From contig DFWO01000100.1 in NCBI GenBank assembly GCA_002380945.1, forward strand, positions 1 through 13,917: a stretch of 13,917 bases of DNA. Direction: 5' to 3'. The position numbers and the translations under genes are program-made. The notes beneath the pieces were generated by a model that worked only from the letters and a program-made list of their open reading frames with translations, did not search any database and was not told the origin of the DNA. This stretch comes from Methylococcaceae bacterium UBA4132. GTDB taxonomy: Bacteria; Pseudomonadota; Gammaproteobacteria; Methylococcales; Methylomonadaceae. Below, in pieces: positions 13,744 through 13,917 of the stretch. Every line of letters starts with the position of its first letter. Within the stretch, counting starts at the first letter, position 1.

Positions 13744-13917
13744 ATGAATGCACAACTTTATAGCGATATGACACCAGAGGGCAGGGCAGCCATAGCCTTT
13801 GAAGCTCTCACCCTAGACGATAGCGAGACCGCACAGCTTATTGAGGCAAGTTTTAACAATCAACAGGACGCATGGTGTCTTTATGCCGACCGACTCACTC
13901 ATCTCAATATTTTGATG
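13744..13917 (+). CDS. Hypothetical protein, N-terminal part (runs off the edge)
   Basis: Fifty-eight codons are open from ATG 13744-13746 to the window end. The peptide starts MNAQLYSDMTPEGRAAIAFE and continues with ALTLDDSETAQLIEAS and AWCLYADRLTHLNIL. It is acidic and probably helical, with no signal peptide. The upstream DNA lacks a clear Shine-Dalgarno, and a second ATG lies at 13768. Composition and base use look like genuine coding sequence, better than the flanking DNA. I do not recognise the family, and the missing 3' end prevents judging its length. Confidence 0.5.
   Translation, partial: MNAQLYSDMTPEGRAAIAFEALTLDDSETAQLIEASFNNQQDAWCLYADRLTHLNILM

Noticed and set aside
1..13917. 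CRISPR array, retron, toxin-antitoxin or defence cassette
   Set aside because: No regularly spaced repeats, reverse transcriptase, toxin pair or defence-family protein was found. The island's cargo probably lies left of the window.

Overview
The window looks like a chromosomal stretch of a gammaproteobacterium with moderately AT-rich DNA. ClpB, YchF and GlcD/E/F all read as close relatives of their enterobacterial counterparts, and the clpB promoter is a textbook sigma-32 site. The glycolate oxidase genes, IS1-family relics and a REP-like double hairpin would fit a sulfur-oxidising or other autotrophic gammaproteobacterium (Beggiatoa/Thiothrix-like). That genus-level guess is inference only.

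Layout. Positions 1-111 are the right end of an IS1-family element running off the window. Positions 112 to about 2312 are one end of an integrated genomic island: a Mor-family regulator, a gene-poor 0.5 kb stretch with palindromes and one coding relic, and a P4-type tyrosine integrase. The integrase has a near-consensus promoter overlaid by iterated GGGGTAT boxes. The island abuts the 3' end of a CAT-anticodon tRNA gene (2313-2389), the probable attachment site.

Beyond the tRNA the chromosome is ordinary. On the minus strand are ychF, two oligopeptide-type ABC permeases that overlap by 4 bp, a REP-like double hairpin, and the tight glcD-glcE-glcF operon, which oxidises glycolate to glyoxylate. 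The divergent clpB disaggregase gene is on the plus strand and ends at a strong hairpin terminator.

Right of clpB lies a decayed IS1-family copy (about 12687-13398). It carries the same 23-base terminal sequence as the left-edge copy, in the opposite orientation. Then come about 350 bp of apparently decayed DNA and the first 58 codons of an unrecognised ORF at the edge.

How the genes work together: GlcDEF form one enzyme, and the two permeases would form one transmembrane channel whose ATPase and binding protein are not here. The integrase, tRNA site and Mor-like regulator belong to the island. I see no CRISPR array, no defence cassette and no clear new multi-gene system. The points most worth following are the integrase operator array, the in-frame palindrome in glcF, the unusually long permease, the small relics in the island and the matched IS1 ends.
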